DNA of 64,000 nucleotides from Maricaulis maris (GTDB lineage: Bacteria; Pseudomonadota; Alphaproteobacteria; Caulobacterales; Maricaulaceae). Below are positions 18,103 through 25,858 of the stretch, piece after piece. The stretch spans positions 372,001-436,000 of the forward strand of contig NZ_RBIM01000004.1 of the NCBI RefSeq assembly GCF_003634045.1, in the 5' to 3' direction. Below the pieces are notes generated by a model. That model had not been told where the DNA came from, ran no database searches, and saw only the letters and a program-made list of their open reading frames with translations. The position numbers and the translations under genes are program-made. How positions within the stretch are numbered: position 1 is the first letter of the stretch; every line of letters begins with the position of its first letter.

Positions 18103-18450
18103 ATGTTGAAGTCACTGCTTGTTGTTTCCGTTGCCGTTGTGGGTCTGTCGGCCTGTGGTGCAACGACCCGCGGTGCGGCCACCGGCGCGGCCATGGGCGC
18201 GGCGGCCGGTGCCGTGATCGGCAATAATACCGGTTCGGGCGATGCCGAGACTGGTGCCATCATCGGTGGCGTCGTCGGCGGCGCCGCCGGTGCTTATGCC
18301 GGTTGTCGCTCGGAAGGCGGCTGCCGCTGGACCGAAGACAATCCCAACCAGTCCCGCCTCTATCTCGATGAGCGCGCCAATCGCTATTACTACGTCAACA
18401 ATCGCGATGGTTGCACCTATTGGCGCAATGGTGAGTATCGCGCCTGTTAA
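18103..18450 (+). CDS. Glycine-zipper lipoprotein, 17-kDa surface-antigen type
   Basis: 115 residues. The N-terminus is a lipoprotein signal ending VVGLSAC (lipobox, Cys18), followed by a glycine-zipper stretch (GAATGAAMGAAAGAVIG, then GAIIGGVVGGAAGAYAG) that forms tightly packed membrane helices. A C-terminal domain with four cysteines (GCRSEGGCRW, DGCTY, final C) and an aromatic YYYVNN patch follows and could form disulfides. It is expected in the outer or inner membrane facing the periplasm. GGGAG precedes the ATG. Glycine-zipper lipoproteins of this type are envelope-stress or structural proteins; the exact role is unknown. Confidence 0.82.
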   Translation: MLKSLLVVSVAVVGLSACGATTRGAATGAAMGAAAGAVIGNNTGSGDAETGAIIGGVVGGAAGAYAGCRSEGGCRWTEDNPNQSRLYLDERANRYYYVNNRDGCTYWRNGEYRAC

Positions 18451-18477
18451 CGGCGATACGGTGGATGTGGCCGAATG

Positions 18478-18515
18478 AAAAGAGCGCCGGAGCCTGCGGG
18501 TTCCGGCGCTCTTTT
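18478..18515. terminator. Bidirectional rho-independent terminator
   Basis: AAAAGAGCGCCGGA and TCCGGCGCTCTTTT form a perfect 14-bp inverted repeat around a 10-nt loop. Because the arms begin with A4 and end with T4, both strands give a GC stem plus U-tract. It separates the convergent glycine-zipper gene and the GltB-like gene. Confidence 0.92.
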
Positions 18516-18534
18516 GTGTCCGATGGCGTGGATA

Positions 18535-20061
18535 TCAGGCCTGGCCGGGGATTTCCCGGTTGGGTGCTTCGTCGTCAGGCAGGTAACTCAGCGCCGTCAT
18601 CGGCAGGGAGCGGCCATTGGCCTGGACGATGCGGACATGTTTGCGGCCCAGTCGGCGCGGTTCCGGCACGCCGCAGGAATGGGCGATCATCTCGACATGC
18701 TGGCGCACGGTATTGGCGTAAGCGGCGACCCGCTCGGCCTTGTCCTTGACCACGAGACCGCGCTGCAGGTGTTTCTTGTGGGTCGTGACGCCGGTCGGAC
18801 AGCTATTCTTGTGGCATTTCAGCGCCTGGATGCAGCCGAGCGAGAACATGAAGCCGCGGCCGCACTGGATGAAGTCGGCGCCGGCCGCGAGCGCCCAGGC
18901 GACCGCCCCCGGGGTCAGTAATTTGCCTGACGCGACCACGCGGATACGGTCCTTCAAGCCATAGCGTTCGAGGATGGTGACCACGATCGGCAGGCTTTCT
19001 CGGATCGTCAGCCCGACATTGTCCATCAGCGCCATCGGCGCCGCGCCGGTGCCGCCATCACCACTGTCTATGGTGAAGAAGTCGGGGGCGCTGTCGGGTC
19101 CGCGCTTGGTGATCTCGACGCACAGCTCGTCAATCCAGCCATAGGCGCCGATCACCGCCTTGAAGCCGACGGGCTTGCCGGTGACCTCGCGGATATGCCC
19201 GATCATGTCCAGCAGACCACCGATATCGTCGAACTCAGGATGCCGATTGGGCGAGATCGATGCCTGGCCAACGGGAATGCCGCGTATCGCTGCGACTTCG
19301 GCGGTCACTTTCTCGGCCGGCAGGATGCCGCCCTTGCCCGGCTTGGCGCCCTGCGACAGCTTGAGTTCGAACATGCGCACGGTTTCGTGGGCGGCAACTT
19401 CGCGCAGCTTCTCGTCGGACAGGCCGCCCAGCTCGTCGCGGACACCGTATTTGGCGGTGCCGATCTGGAAGACGAGGTCGCAGCCGCCCTCCAGATGCAT
19501 GGGCGACAACCCGCCCTCACCGGTATTCATCCAGATGCCGGCCTTGGCGGCCCCGCGTGACAGCGCCCGCACCGCCGGTTTGGACAGGGCGCCATAGCTC
19601 ATGCCGGAAACATTGAAGAAGGAGGGTGCGTCATAGGGGATGCGGGCGTCCGGTCCGACCCGCATCGGCTGGGTATCGGCGGCATGGTCGTCCAGCAGCG
19701 GGAATGGACAATTGACGAAGATCGCATTGCCCGGCTTGTCCATCGGCTTGGTCGAGCCGAATGGAATTGTGCCGCCCTTGCCCTCCGATGAACGGCCCAC
19801 CCACTCCCGTTCAGCCCGGTTGAAGGGCAGCTCCTCGCGATCCATGGCGAAGAAATACTGCCGGAAGAATTCGCCCAGCGTTGTGAAGAGCGAGCGGAAG
19901 CGACCGACGACGGGATAATTGCGCCGGATCGCGTCGCGCGTCTGGGTGATGTCGGTAACATACATGAGCAAGGCGATCAGGGCCGCCAGACCCACGGCCA
20001 GAATGAACGCCTGGGCCAGGATGTTCATGGCATCCATCGCCCAACCAGGCAGCATTGTCAT
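18535..20061 (-). CDS. FMN-binding glutamate-synthase-family protein
   Basis: 508 residues. A single N-terminal membrane helix (about 12-34) precedes a TIM-barrel FMN domain like the central and FMN region of glutamate synthase (GltB): FFNVSGMSYGALSKPAVRALSRGAAKAG, NTGEGGLSPMHLEGG, PVGQASISPNRHPE, DFFTIDSGDGGTGAAP. Cysteines near CGRGFMFSLGCIQALKCHKNSCPTG resemble the cluster-binding loop. There is no amidotransferase domain and no gltD partner, so glutamate synthesis is doubtful; such stand-alone proteins are of unproven function. It is downstream of hrcA-grpE on the same strand, about 100 bases away. Confidence 0.88.
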   Translation of the reverse strand: MTMLPGWAMDAMNILAQAFILAVGLAALIALLMYVTDITQTRDAIRRNYPVVGRFRSLFTTLGEFFRQYFFAMDREELPFNRAEREWVGRSSEGKGGTIPFGSTKPMDKPGNAIFVNCPFPLLDDHAADTQPMRVGPDARIPYDAPSFFNVSGMSYGALSKPAVRALSRGAAKAGIWMNTGEGGLSPMHLEGGCDLVFQIGTAKYGVRDELGGLSDEKLREVAAHETVRMFELKLSQGAKPGKGGILPAEKVTAEVAAIRGIPVGQASISPNRHPEFDDIGGLLDMIGHIREVTGKPVGFKAVIGAYGWIDELCVEITKRGPDSAPDFFTIDSGDGGTGAAPMALMDNVGLTIRESLPIVVTILERYGLKDRIRVVASGKLLTPGAVAWALAAGADFIQCGRGFMFSLGCIQALKCHKNSCPTGVTTHKKHLQRGLVVKDKAERVAAYANTVRQHVEMIAHSCGVPEPRRLGRKHVRIVQANGRSLPMTALSYLPDDEAPNREIPGQA

Positions 20062-20161
20062 GGGTGTCTCCCGCTCGTTCGCGCCGTATCATGACCCGTC
20101 ATCGAGCGTGATGCGAGAGTCCGCGGCGCGAATGTCGCGGGTGTGACGCCCGGCGCGGAGG

Positions 20162-20824
20162 CTAGGCCTTCACGTCGACATTGCCGCCGGTACCGCCGGA
20201 CGCGTCACCATTGCCGGCCGCCGGGCCGGAGGAGACGGCGACCATGGCGGCGCGCAGGGTGCGGTCGGCGATCACGAAACCGGTCTGCATGACGGCAGCA
20301 ATCTTGCCGGCGCCATGGTCGGACGGAATCTGGGCAACGGCCTGGTGCCTGTGCGGATCGAAAGTGTCACCCGGCTGCGGGTCGACCTTCTTGACGCCGT
20401 GACGCTCCATCTTGGTGGCCATGGCCTTTTCGGTCATGGCCACGCCTTCGACGAGGTTTTTCACAGCGTCCGGTGCGTCGGCGAGGGCGGTCTCGTCAAC
20501 GGCGCTCATGGCGCGCGTGAGATTGTCGGAAATGTCGAGCATGTCCTTGGCGAAGCTGGAAACGGCGTAGCTGCGGGCATCGGCAACATCGCGCTCGGCA
20601 CGGCGGCGCGTGTTCTCGGCCTCGGCCAGGGCACGCAACAGCTTGTCCCGCATGGAATCAAGTTCTCCGGTCAGCTTGAGGACCGGGTCCAGCTCGGTCG
20701 TTTCGTCTGCCGTTTGGTCTGCCGGGTCGACAGCCGCTTCGGCGCTGTCTTCAGCAGCGGCGGGTGCGGTTTCGTCCTGCGGGGCTTGCGGGTCTTCGTG
20801 CGGCTTGTTCTCTGTGTCGCTCAT
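20162..20824 (-). CDS. grpE: Nucleotide exchange factor GrpE
   Basis: 220 residues. Drives ADP release from DnaK. The long acidic, Glu/Asp/Ala-rich N-terminus (about 1-45) is followed by the dimer-forming helix (LDSMRDKLLRALAEAENTRRR) and the GrpE signature region (GVKKVDPQPGDTFDPHRHQAV), then the beta-domain ending KPAAG-like residues. It starts seven bases after the hrcA stop, so hrcA-grpE is an operon and grpE translation probably depends on hrcA. Confidence 0.96.
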   Translation of the reverse strand: MSDTENKPHEDPQAPQDETAPAAAEDSAEAAVDPADQTADETTELDPVLKLTGELDSMRDKLLRALAEAENTRRRAERDVADARSYAVSSFAKDMLDISDNLTRAMSAVDETALADAPDAVKNLVEGVAMTEKAMATKMERHGVKKVDPQPGDTFDPHRHQAVAQIPSDHGAGKIAAVMQTGFVIADRTLRAAMVAVSSGPAAGNGDASGGTGGNVDVKA

Positions 20825-20830
20825 CTGTCT

Positions 20831-21910
20831 TCACTCTCGCGATCGCGCGCTGTCCAGTATCTGTCCGACCACACGGGCGGTGTAGTCGACGAGGGGGATA
20901 ACACGGGCATAGTTCAAACGGGTGGGGCCAATTACACCCAGCGCCCCGATGATTTCCTGTTCGGCATTCATATAGGGCGCCACGATCACACTGGAACCCG
21001 ACAGGCTGAAAAGCGGGTTCTCGGCGCCGATGAACAGGCGCACGCCCTGGGCGTCGCGGGCCTTGTCCAGCAAGGTGATCAGCTCTTCCTTGCGCTCGAT
21101 GTCGTCAAACAGGAGGCGGATGCGTTCCAGGTCGCTGGCGGCCTCGAGGCTCTCCAGCAAGCGAGCCTGGCCGCGCACGATCAGCGAACGTTCGCGTCCC
21201 TGGCCACCGCTCCAGTCCGCCAGCCCCAGCGTCACAAGGCTTTCCGCGGCGCCATCAAGAGCGGAACGACGTTCGGCAATTTCGAGCTCAATGGCCTTGC
21301 GGGCATCGCTCAGCGTGCGTCCCTTGAGGCGAGTGGACAGGTAATTGCCGGCCTCGATCAGCGCGGCCGGCGGGATGCCGTCCGGTGTTCGCATCAGCCG
21401 GTTCTCGACGCTGCCATCCTCAAACACCAGAACCGCCAGCATTTCCACAGCGGACAAGGGTACGAATTCCACATGCCGCATCGGCGCTTCGCGCTTCGAG
21501 GTGATCACCAAACCGGCGCCGCCAGCAAGCCCGCCAAGGAGGGAGGTTGCTTCAGTCAGCAAATCCTGTGTCGAGCGCCCGGACACCGAAACCTGTCCTT
21601 CGATGGCCTTGCGCTCATCTGCCGACAATTCTCCAACCTGCAGCAGGCCATCCACGAAGAGGCGCAAGCCGGCATGGGTCGGCATGCGACCGGCGCTGGC
21701 GTGCGGTGCGCTCAACAGGCCGAGATCGGCGAGGTCGGCCATCGTGTTGCGGATCGAGGCCGGCGACAGGGAAAGATTGCCGGTCTGCGACAGGGTGCGT
21801 GAGCCGACCGGATCACCGGAACGCAGATAGGCTTCCACGATCTCGCGAAAGATCGTGCGCATGCGGTCATCCAGCGCGGCCAGGGCCGATTGCGGTGCAG
21901 TCTGGGACAT
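20831..21910 (-). CDS. hrcA: Heat-inducible transcription repressor HrcA
   Basis: 359 residues. Repressor of class I heat-shock genes such as groESL via CIRCE operators, with GroEL-dependent activity. The N-terminal winged helix is clear (MRTIFREIVEAYLRSGDPVGS, LSPASIRNTMADLADLGLL, HASAGRMPTHAGLRLFVD) and the C-terminal dimer and insertion domains follow. No CIRCE sequence was seen in this window, so its target lies elsewhere. It is divergent from rph, and co-transcription with grpE links chaperone activity with repression. Confidence 0.97.
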   Translation of the reverse strand: MSQTAPQSALAALDDRMRTIFREIVEAYLRSGDPVGSRTLSQTGNLSLSPASIRNTMADLADLGLLSAPHASAGRMPTHAGLRLFVDGLLQVGELSADERKAIEGQVSVSGRSTQDLLTEATSLLGGLAGGAGLVITSKREAPMRHVEFVPLSAVEMLAVLVFEDGSVENRLMRTPDGIPPAALIEAGNYLSTRLKGRTLSDARKAIELEIAERRSALDGAAESLVTLGLADWSGGQGRERSLIVRGQARLLESLEAASDLERIRLLFDDIERKEELITLLDKARDAQGVRLFIGAENPLFSLSGSSVIVAPYMNAEQEIIGALGVIGPTRLNYARVIPLVDYTARVVGQILDSARSRE

Positions 21911-22004
21911 GTGTCTTCAATTAGTCGTGCCCGCGCCCGGGTTCAATCCGCTTTGCGCGTGCTTGGCGCTTGAAGCCCGCCGACAACGCCGTTAGGAGCG
22001 GGGC

Positions 22005-22748
22005 ATGACAGCACCGACACCGGAGACGAGCATGAGACCCAATGGACGCGCCCGCGACGCCATGCGCGAAATCAGCCTTGAGGCCGGCGCCTCGCTCTAT
22101 GCCGAAGGCTCCTGTCTGGCCCGTTTCGGCGGCACGCATGTCCTGTGCACCGCCAGCATTGAAGAAAGCGTCCCGCCGTGGATGCGCGGTAGCGGCAAGG
22201 GTTGGGTGACGGCGGAATACGGCATGTTGCCGCGGGCGACGCATACGCGTTCGCGCCGTGAAGCGTCTGCCGGTAAGCAGTCCGGCCGCACCCAGGAAAT
22301 CCAGCGTCTGATCGGTCGCTCCCTGCGCGCCGTTGTGGATCTCAAAGCCCTCGGCGAGCGCCAGATCACCATCGATTGCGATGTCCTGCAAGCTGATGGC
22401 GGCACCCGGACGGCGGCCATCACCGGCGCCTGGGTGGCGCTGAAACAGGCGACCGGCTATCTGATCGAGGAAGGCTTGCTGACCAGCGATCCGGTGCACG
22501 GCCAGCTCGCGGCCATCTCCTGCGGTGTCATCGACGGCGAAACCCGGCTCGACCTTGAATACGAGGAAGACCGCCGCGCCGAGGCCGACGCCAATTTCGT
22601 GCTGACCGACAAGGGCGGGATTGTCGAGATCCAGGCCACCGCGGAAGACAAGCCGATCCCGGAGACAGATTTCGACCTGCTGTTCGCCCTCGCCAAGGCC
22701 GGCGTCACCGACCTGTGCGCAGCGCAACTGGCCGCACTGAAGGCTTAG
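22005..22748 (+). CDS. rph: Ribonuclease PH
   Basis: Phosphorolytic 3'-to-5' exoribonuclease that trims tRNA 3' ends. The protein matches the family through [14 protein letters not shown], the active-site RQ-like segments and [19 protein letters not shown] (here [14 protein letters not shown]), and the C-terminal [11 protein letters not shown]. Length is about 238-247 residues, depending on start. The ATG at 22005 has AGGAG upstream; a second at 22032 has GGAG upstream and matches the usual family N-terminus, so the shorter form may be the real one. It is divergent from hrcA. Confidence 0.95.
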   Translation: MTAPTPETSMRPNGRARDAMREISLEAGASLYAEGSCLARFGGTHVLCTASIEESVPPWMRGSGKGWVTAEYGMLPRATHTRSRREASAGKQSGRTQEIQRLIGRSLRAVVDLKALGERQITIDCDVLQADGGTRTAAITGAWVALKQATGYLIEEGLLTSDPVHGQLAAISCGVIDGETRLDLEYEEDRRAEADANFVLTDKGGIVEIQATAEDKPIPETDFDLLFALAKAGVTDLCAAQLAALKA

Positions 22749-22785
22749 TACTTGCACTGAAGGCGGAAGCCGGTTGAATTAAAGA

Positions 22786-22876
22786 ACAGACGGCGGGGGC
22801 GCGCTGGGGGGCTGGAAACGGCCCGCACGGCCTCTTTGGGAAGGGGCTACCGTGCAGGCCCACCCCCGCCGTCTGT
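22786..22876 (+). ncRNA. Candidate structured RNA element with closing 14-bp stem
   Basis: ACAGACGGCGGGGG (22786-22799) pairs perfectly with CCCCCGCCGTCTGT (22863-22876). Inside are two more hairpins: GGGCTG-GAAA-CGGCCC (22809-22824), with a GNRA tetraloop on the plus strand, and GCACGG/CCGTGC (22825-22855) enclosing a CCTCTT/AAGGGG stem with a UGGG loop. This multibranched fold is far more elaborate than a plain terminator and has no T-tract after it. It lies between the convergent rph and XRE genes. It does not match signal-recognition-particle RNA, 6S RNA or any riboswitch I can recall. It could be a small RNA, a mobile or repeat element, or an unusual 3' structure of rph. A weak promoter-like TTGCAC lies 29 bases upstream. 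Confidence 0.55.
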
Positions 22877-22881
22877 CCCGT

Positions 22882-22895
22882 CGACCCTTGGGTCG
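22882..22895. terminator. Short hairpin following the structured element
   Basis: CGACCC-TT-GGGTCG is a perfect 6-bp stem with a 2-nt loop, 5 bases past the larger element; a GCGGTCTTT tract follows. It may be the terminator for rph or for the preceding RNA. Confidence 0.4.
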
Positions 22896-22919
22896 GCGGT
22901 CTTTGGGTGACGTTCGCGC

Positions 22920-23150
22920 CTATTCGGCAGCGTCGGCGTCATCATCCTCATCATCAAAACTCAGCAGATCGCCGGGCTGGCAACCCAGTTCGCGGCAGAG
23001 CGCTTCCAGGGTCGAGAAGCGGACGGCCTTGGCTTTGCCTGTCTTGAGGATGGACAGGTTGGCCATGGTGATGCCGACACGGTCGCAGAGTTCGGTCAGC
23101 GACATGCGGCGCTCGAGGAGCATGCGATCAAGAGTGACGCGAATGGGCAT
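22920..23150 (-). CDS. Small XRE-family transcriptional regulator (YozG-like)
   Basis: 76 residues, essentially one Cro/C1-type helix-turn-helix: RVTLDRMLLERRMSLTELCDRVG, ITMANLSILKTGKAKAVRF, LEALCRELGCQPGDLL, ending in an acidic tail (DDEDDDADAAE). It pairs with the DUF2975 membrane gene 14 bases upstream on the same strand, a recurrent bacterial pair. The regulator probably controls its own operon. GGGGAG lies upstream of the ATG. Confidence 0.92.
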   Translation of the reverse strand: MPIRVTLDRMLLERRMSLTELCDRVGITMANLSILKTGKAKAVRFSTLEALCRELGCQPGDLLSFDDEDDDADAAE

Positions 23151-23164
23151 GGTGTGCGTCTCCC

Positions 23165-23719
23165 CTAAATCGTCAATTTTTGTTCTTGGCGCATCCGCGC
23201 GCCTTCGCGGAAGACTTCCGCCAGGACCAGAAGCGCCACCACGGCGAACCAGGCCCCCAGATCAATTCCGTCCACGCCTGCCAGTTCGAGCCCGCCGACC
23301 ACCGGATTATCGGTATCCAGAAGGGTCAGGATCATGGCGACCGCACCCTGGGTGACATGACGCAGGACCTGGTAGGCGGCGATGGCAATCGCGATTACCC
23401 GCAAATGGCCGGCATTTTCCGGTACGAAGGGGTCGCCGGCGATCAGGGTCGAGAAGATGCGGCGCAGCCGGTCGATCACGACCAGGAAGGCGACGATCTC
23501 GGCGACGAAGATCGGGTAGACCCAGCCGTGATTGCGGATGGTCTCAAAAAACTGTGTGACGAAGCTCGGCGAATAACCAAGCCAGTCCATCAGCAGGGTG
23601 GCGCCGGTTGCAATCAGGACGAGGGCTGCAAAACCCAATAGGGCCCAGGCCAGGTACCAGACCACGTCCAGTACCACCTTCAAAACGGATGCGAGTGATC
23701 CGCTTCCCAGTGCCTTCAT
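23165..23719 (-). CDS. DUF2975 membrane protein
   Basis: 184 residues with four hydrophobic helices (about 18-44, 68-88, 105-132 and 148-170), the layout of DUF2975. Function is unknown; the family is normally encoded with a small XRE regulator, as here (14-base gap). It may modulate the regulator at the membrane. Upstream on the same strand is a 38-codon membrane micro-ORF with an intercistronic hairpin between them. Confidence 0.85.
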   Translation of the reverse strand: MKALGSGSLASVLKVVLDVVWYLAWALLGFAALVLIATGATLLMDWLGYSPSFVTQFFETIRNHGWVYPIFVAEIVAFLVVIDRLRRIFSTLIAGDPFVPENAGHLRVIAIAIAAYQVLRHVTQGAVAMILTLLDTDNPVVGGLELAGVDGIDLGAWFAVVALLVLAEVFREGARMRQEQKLTI

Positions 23720-23750
23720 AGCCGCCCCTTCCCTGCTAGGCGTCGCACGC

Positions 23751-23786
23751 GAGGTCCGGTGACCTTAATCCGTTTGACCGGACCTC
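23751..23786. other. Intercistronic hairpin between micro-ORF and DUF2975
   Basis: GAGGTCCGGT and ACCGGACCTC form a perfect 10-bp inverted repeat around 16 nt; three further pairs extend it past a one-base bulge. On the plus strand it is followed by ACGCGACTTTTT, on the minus strand by no U-tract. Confidence 0.6.
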
Positions 23787-23801
23787 ACGCGACTTTTTCC
23801 A

Positions 23802-23918
23802 TCATGCCGCGACCGGGGCAATGGCGTAGAACGCGCCGGCGCCGACTGCGACGAGCAGCATGAGGTTGATGGCGATGGAGCCGATCATCTGCATGCCTGA
23901 ATTGTTGGACCTGACCAT
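23802..23918 (-). CDS. Membrane micro-protein, 38 residues
   Basis: ATG at 23918 opens 38 codons ending in TGA. The product starts with a short polar segment (MVRSNNSGMQM) followed by one hydrophobic helix (IGSIAINLMLLVAVGAGAF) and a short Ala/Pro tail. AAAGGAAA lies nine to sixteen bases upstream. It is the first frame of the micro-ORF, DUF2975, XRE order on this strand and directly faces palindromic operator-like DNA. Too short for usual gene callers; its reality rests on the ribosome-binding site, the hydrophobic helix and the position. Confidence 0.5.
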   Translation of the reverse strand: MVRSNNSGMQMIGSIAINLMLLVAVGAGAFYAIAPVAA

Positions 23919-23998
23919 TTCACTGTTTCCTTTGTCTTGTATCTGACCAATTACCGTTGTCATTCATGTTGTTCGGACGACGTGTCCCGTCCTTGTTG

Positions 23999-24055
23999 TT
24001 TATCGATAAACACAAAGTTCGGCGGGCGCAAGCGAAAAATATCGTTTTTCGATAT
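23999..24055. promoter_or_regulatory. Palindromic ATCGAT-core sites in an AT-rich divergent promoter region
   Basis: TTTATCGATAAA (23999-24010) is a perfect 12-bp palindrome; ATATCG-TTTTT-CGATAT (24039-24055) is a second inverted repeat with the same core, and GGCGATAAAT follows at 24069. The stretch is far more AT-rich than its surroundings and lies between the micro-ORF/DUF2975/XRE operon and rdgB. The XRE protein is the obvious candidate ligand. Confidence 0.5.
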
Positions 24056-24100
24056 GAATTTTTCGAAAGGCGATAAATGAGATGGCGCGGGAGCGGCAAA

Positions 24101-24694
24101 ATGAACCGGGAAACCTGGGTGCTGGCGAGCCATAACGCCGGTAAAATCAAGGAGATGGAGCGGATTCTGGCCCCCTTCGGAGTGACCCTGAAGAGCGCCC
24201 GCGACCTCGCCCTTCCTGAACCGGAAGAAACCGAGACGACATTTCGCGGTAACGCGGCGCTGAAGGCGCGGGCGGCCTGTGAGGCGACGGGCCTGCCTTG
24301 CCTGGCCGATGATTCCGGACTGTCTGTCGATGCGCTCGGGGGTGATCCCGGCATCCATTCAGCCCGCTGGGCCGGCGAGCCGCGCGATTTCAGTCGCGCC
24401 ATGCAGCGGGTCGAGGACGCGCTTTCGGCGTCTGGCAGCGCTGACCGCACTGCGCGCTTTGTGTGCACGATTGCCCTGGCTCGACCTGGCGAGGACATTG
24501 TCTTCTTTGAGGGCGAGGTCGAAGGCGAGATCGTCTGGCCGCCGCGTGGTCCGGAAGGTTTCGGCTATGATCCTGTCTTCCAGCCCGCCGGTCATGACCG
24601 CACATTCGGCGAGATGAGCGCTGACGAGAAGCGCCAGCTCAGCCATCGCGCCCGTGCGCTGGACGCGATGATCGCGCAGGGTTTCCAGCGATGA
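24101..24694 (+). CDS. rdgB: Non-canonical purine NTP pyrophosphatase (RdgB/HAM1)
   Basis: 197-residue house-cleaning enzyme hydrolysing dITP, XTP and related nucleotides to keep them out of DNA and RNA. Family marks: the N-terminal VLASHNAGKIKEMERIL, the TTFRGNAALKARAA segment, LADDSGLSVDALGG and GPEGFGYDPVF. The start at 24101 has GGAG seven bases upstream; an ATG eight codons earlier is less likely. The last codons overlap the hemW ATG (ATGA). Confidence 0.96.
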   Translation: MNRETWVLASHNAGKIKEMERILAPFGVTLKSARDLALPEPEETETTFRGNAALKARAACEATGLPCLADDSGLSVDALGGDPGIHSARWAGEPRDFSRAMQRVEDALSASGSADRTARFVCTIALARPGEDIVFFEGEVEGEIVWPPRGPEGFGYDPVFQPAGHDRTFGEMSADEKRQLSHRARALDAMIAQGFQR

Positions 24695-25848
24695 CCGATC
24701 TCGGCCAAGCGCTCGGGCTTTACCTGCACTGGCCCTATTGCGCGCGGATCTGTCCCTACTGCGATTTCAATGTCTATCGGCCCAAGGGCGATGACGAGGC
24801 GCTGCTCGCGGCAATTCTGGACGACATGGCGGACTGGCGCGAGCGCACCGGGCCGCGGGCGTTGGCCAGCCTGCATTTCGGCGGAGGAACGCCTTCACTG
24901 ATGAAGCCTGACTGGATTGCCCGGGTGATAGAGGCGGCGGACCGGCTCTGGGGGTTGTCGACGGGCGCGGAAATCGGTCTTGAGGCCAATCCCAATGACC
25001 AGGCCCGTTTCGCCGGCATTGCACAGGCCGGCGTGGGCCGCCTGTCGCTGGGGGTCCAGAGTTTCGATGATGCGGTCCTTGCCGGTCTCGGCCGTGATCA
25101 TGACGGCTCCGGTGCGCGTCAGGCCATCGACATGGCCCTGTCTTCCTTCGATCGGGTCTCGGTCGACATGATCTATGCCCATGCCGGTCAGACCCTGTCT
25201 GACTGGCGGACCGAACTCGGAGAGGCGCTGGCCACTGGCGCCGGTCACATCTCGGCCTACCAGCTGACCATCGAGCCGGGCACGGCCTTCGGCAAGCGGA
25301 CCGAGCGGGGCGAGACGCTTGCCGTGGACGGAGACAGCGCCGCCGATCTCTACGAACTCACCGGCGAGATGTGCGAGGCGGCAGGCTTTCCCGCCTATGA
25401 AGTCTCCAACCATGCCCGCAGCGACGCGGATCGTTCGACCCATAACCGGATCTATTGGGAAGGTGGGGATTGGATCGGTGTCGGACCCGGCGCGCATGGC
25501 CGGCTCGGGCGCAGTACGGCGGACGGTGGCCGGATCGCCACCACGGCTGCCCGGCGCCCGTCTGACTATATTGCCGGTGTTGCGACGCGCGGCTCCGGCG
25601 TGCCGGACGCTGGCCGCGAACAGCTTTCTCCGCACGACGACATGATCGAGCGGGCCTTTCTCGGGCTCCGGATCACCGACGGTCTGGATCTCGACCATCT
25701 CGCCGCCGCCACCGGATGCCAGCCAGAGGCGGCCGGCATCGACCGGATGATCGACGAGGGATTCCTGGCCCGTGACGGGGTGCGTATACGCCTCACACCG
25801 GCGGGCCGTCTGCTGGCCGACCGGGTTACCCGCGAAATATTGCCCTGA
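24691..25848 (+). CDS. hemW: Radical SAM HemW (heme chaperone, CPO-III-like)
   Basis: 385 residues. A radical SAM protein once annotated as oxygen-independent coproporphyrinogen III oxidase; family work favours a heme-handling role for HemW rather than the oxidase reaction. The CxxxCxxC site is Cys17, Cys21 and Cys24 (WPYCARICPYCDFN). The substrate-binding segments LGVQSFDDAVLAGLGR and AYQLTIEPGT are typical. It is coupled to rdgB through ATGA. The C-terminal part carries the winged-helix-like HemW domain (GLRITDGLDLDHLAAATG). Confidence 0.94.
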   Translation: MTDLGQALGLYLHWPYCARICPYCDFNVYRPKGDDEALLAAILDDMADWRERTGPRALASLHFGGGTPSLMKPDWIARVIEAADRLWGLSTGAEIGLEANPNDQARFAGIAQAGVGRLSLGVQSFDDAVLAGLGRDHDGSGARQAIDMALSSFDRVSVDMIYAHAGQTLSDWRTELGEALATGAGHISAYQLTIEPGTAFGKRTERGETLAVDGDSAADLYELTGEMCEAAGFPAYEVSNHARSDADRSTHNRIYWEGGDWIGVGPGAHGRLGRSTADGGRIATTAARRPSDYIAGVATRGSGVPDAGREQLSPHDDMIERAFLGLRITDGLDLDHLAAATGCQPEAAGIDRMIDEGFLARDGVRIRLTPAGRLLADRVTREILP

Positions 25849-25858
25849 GCGGCCGGGA

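Noticed and set aside
20831-22004. A CIRCE operator near hrcA or dnaK
   Set aside because: I looked for TTAGCACTC-N9-GAGTGCTAA upstream of hrcA, grpE and dnaK and did not find it.
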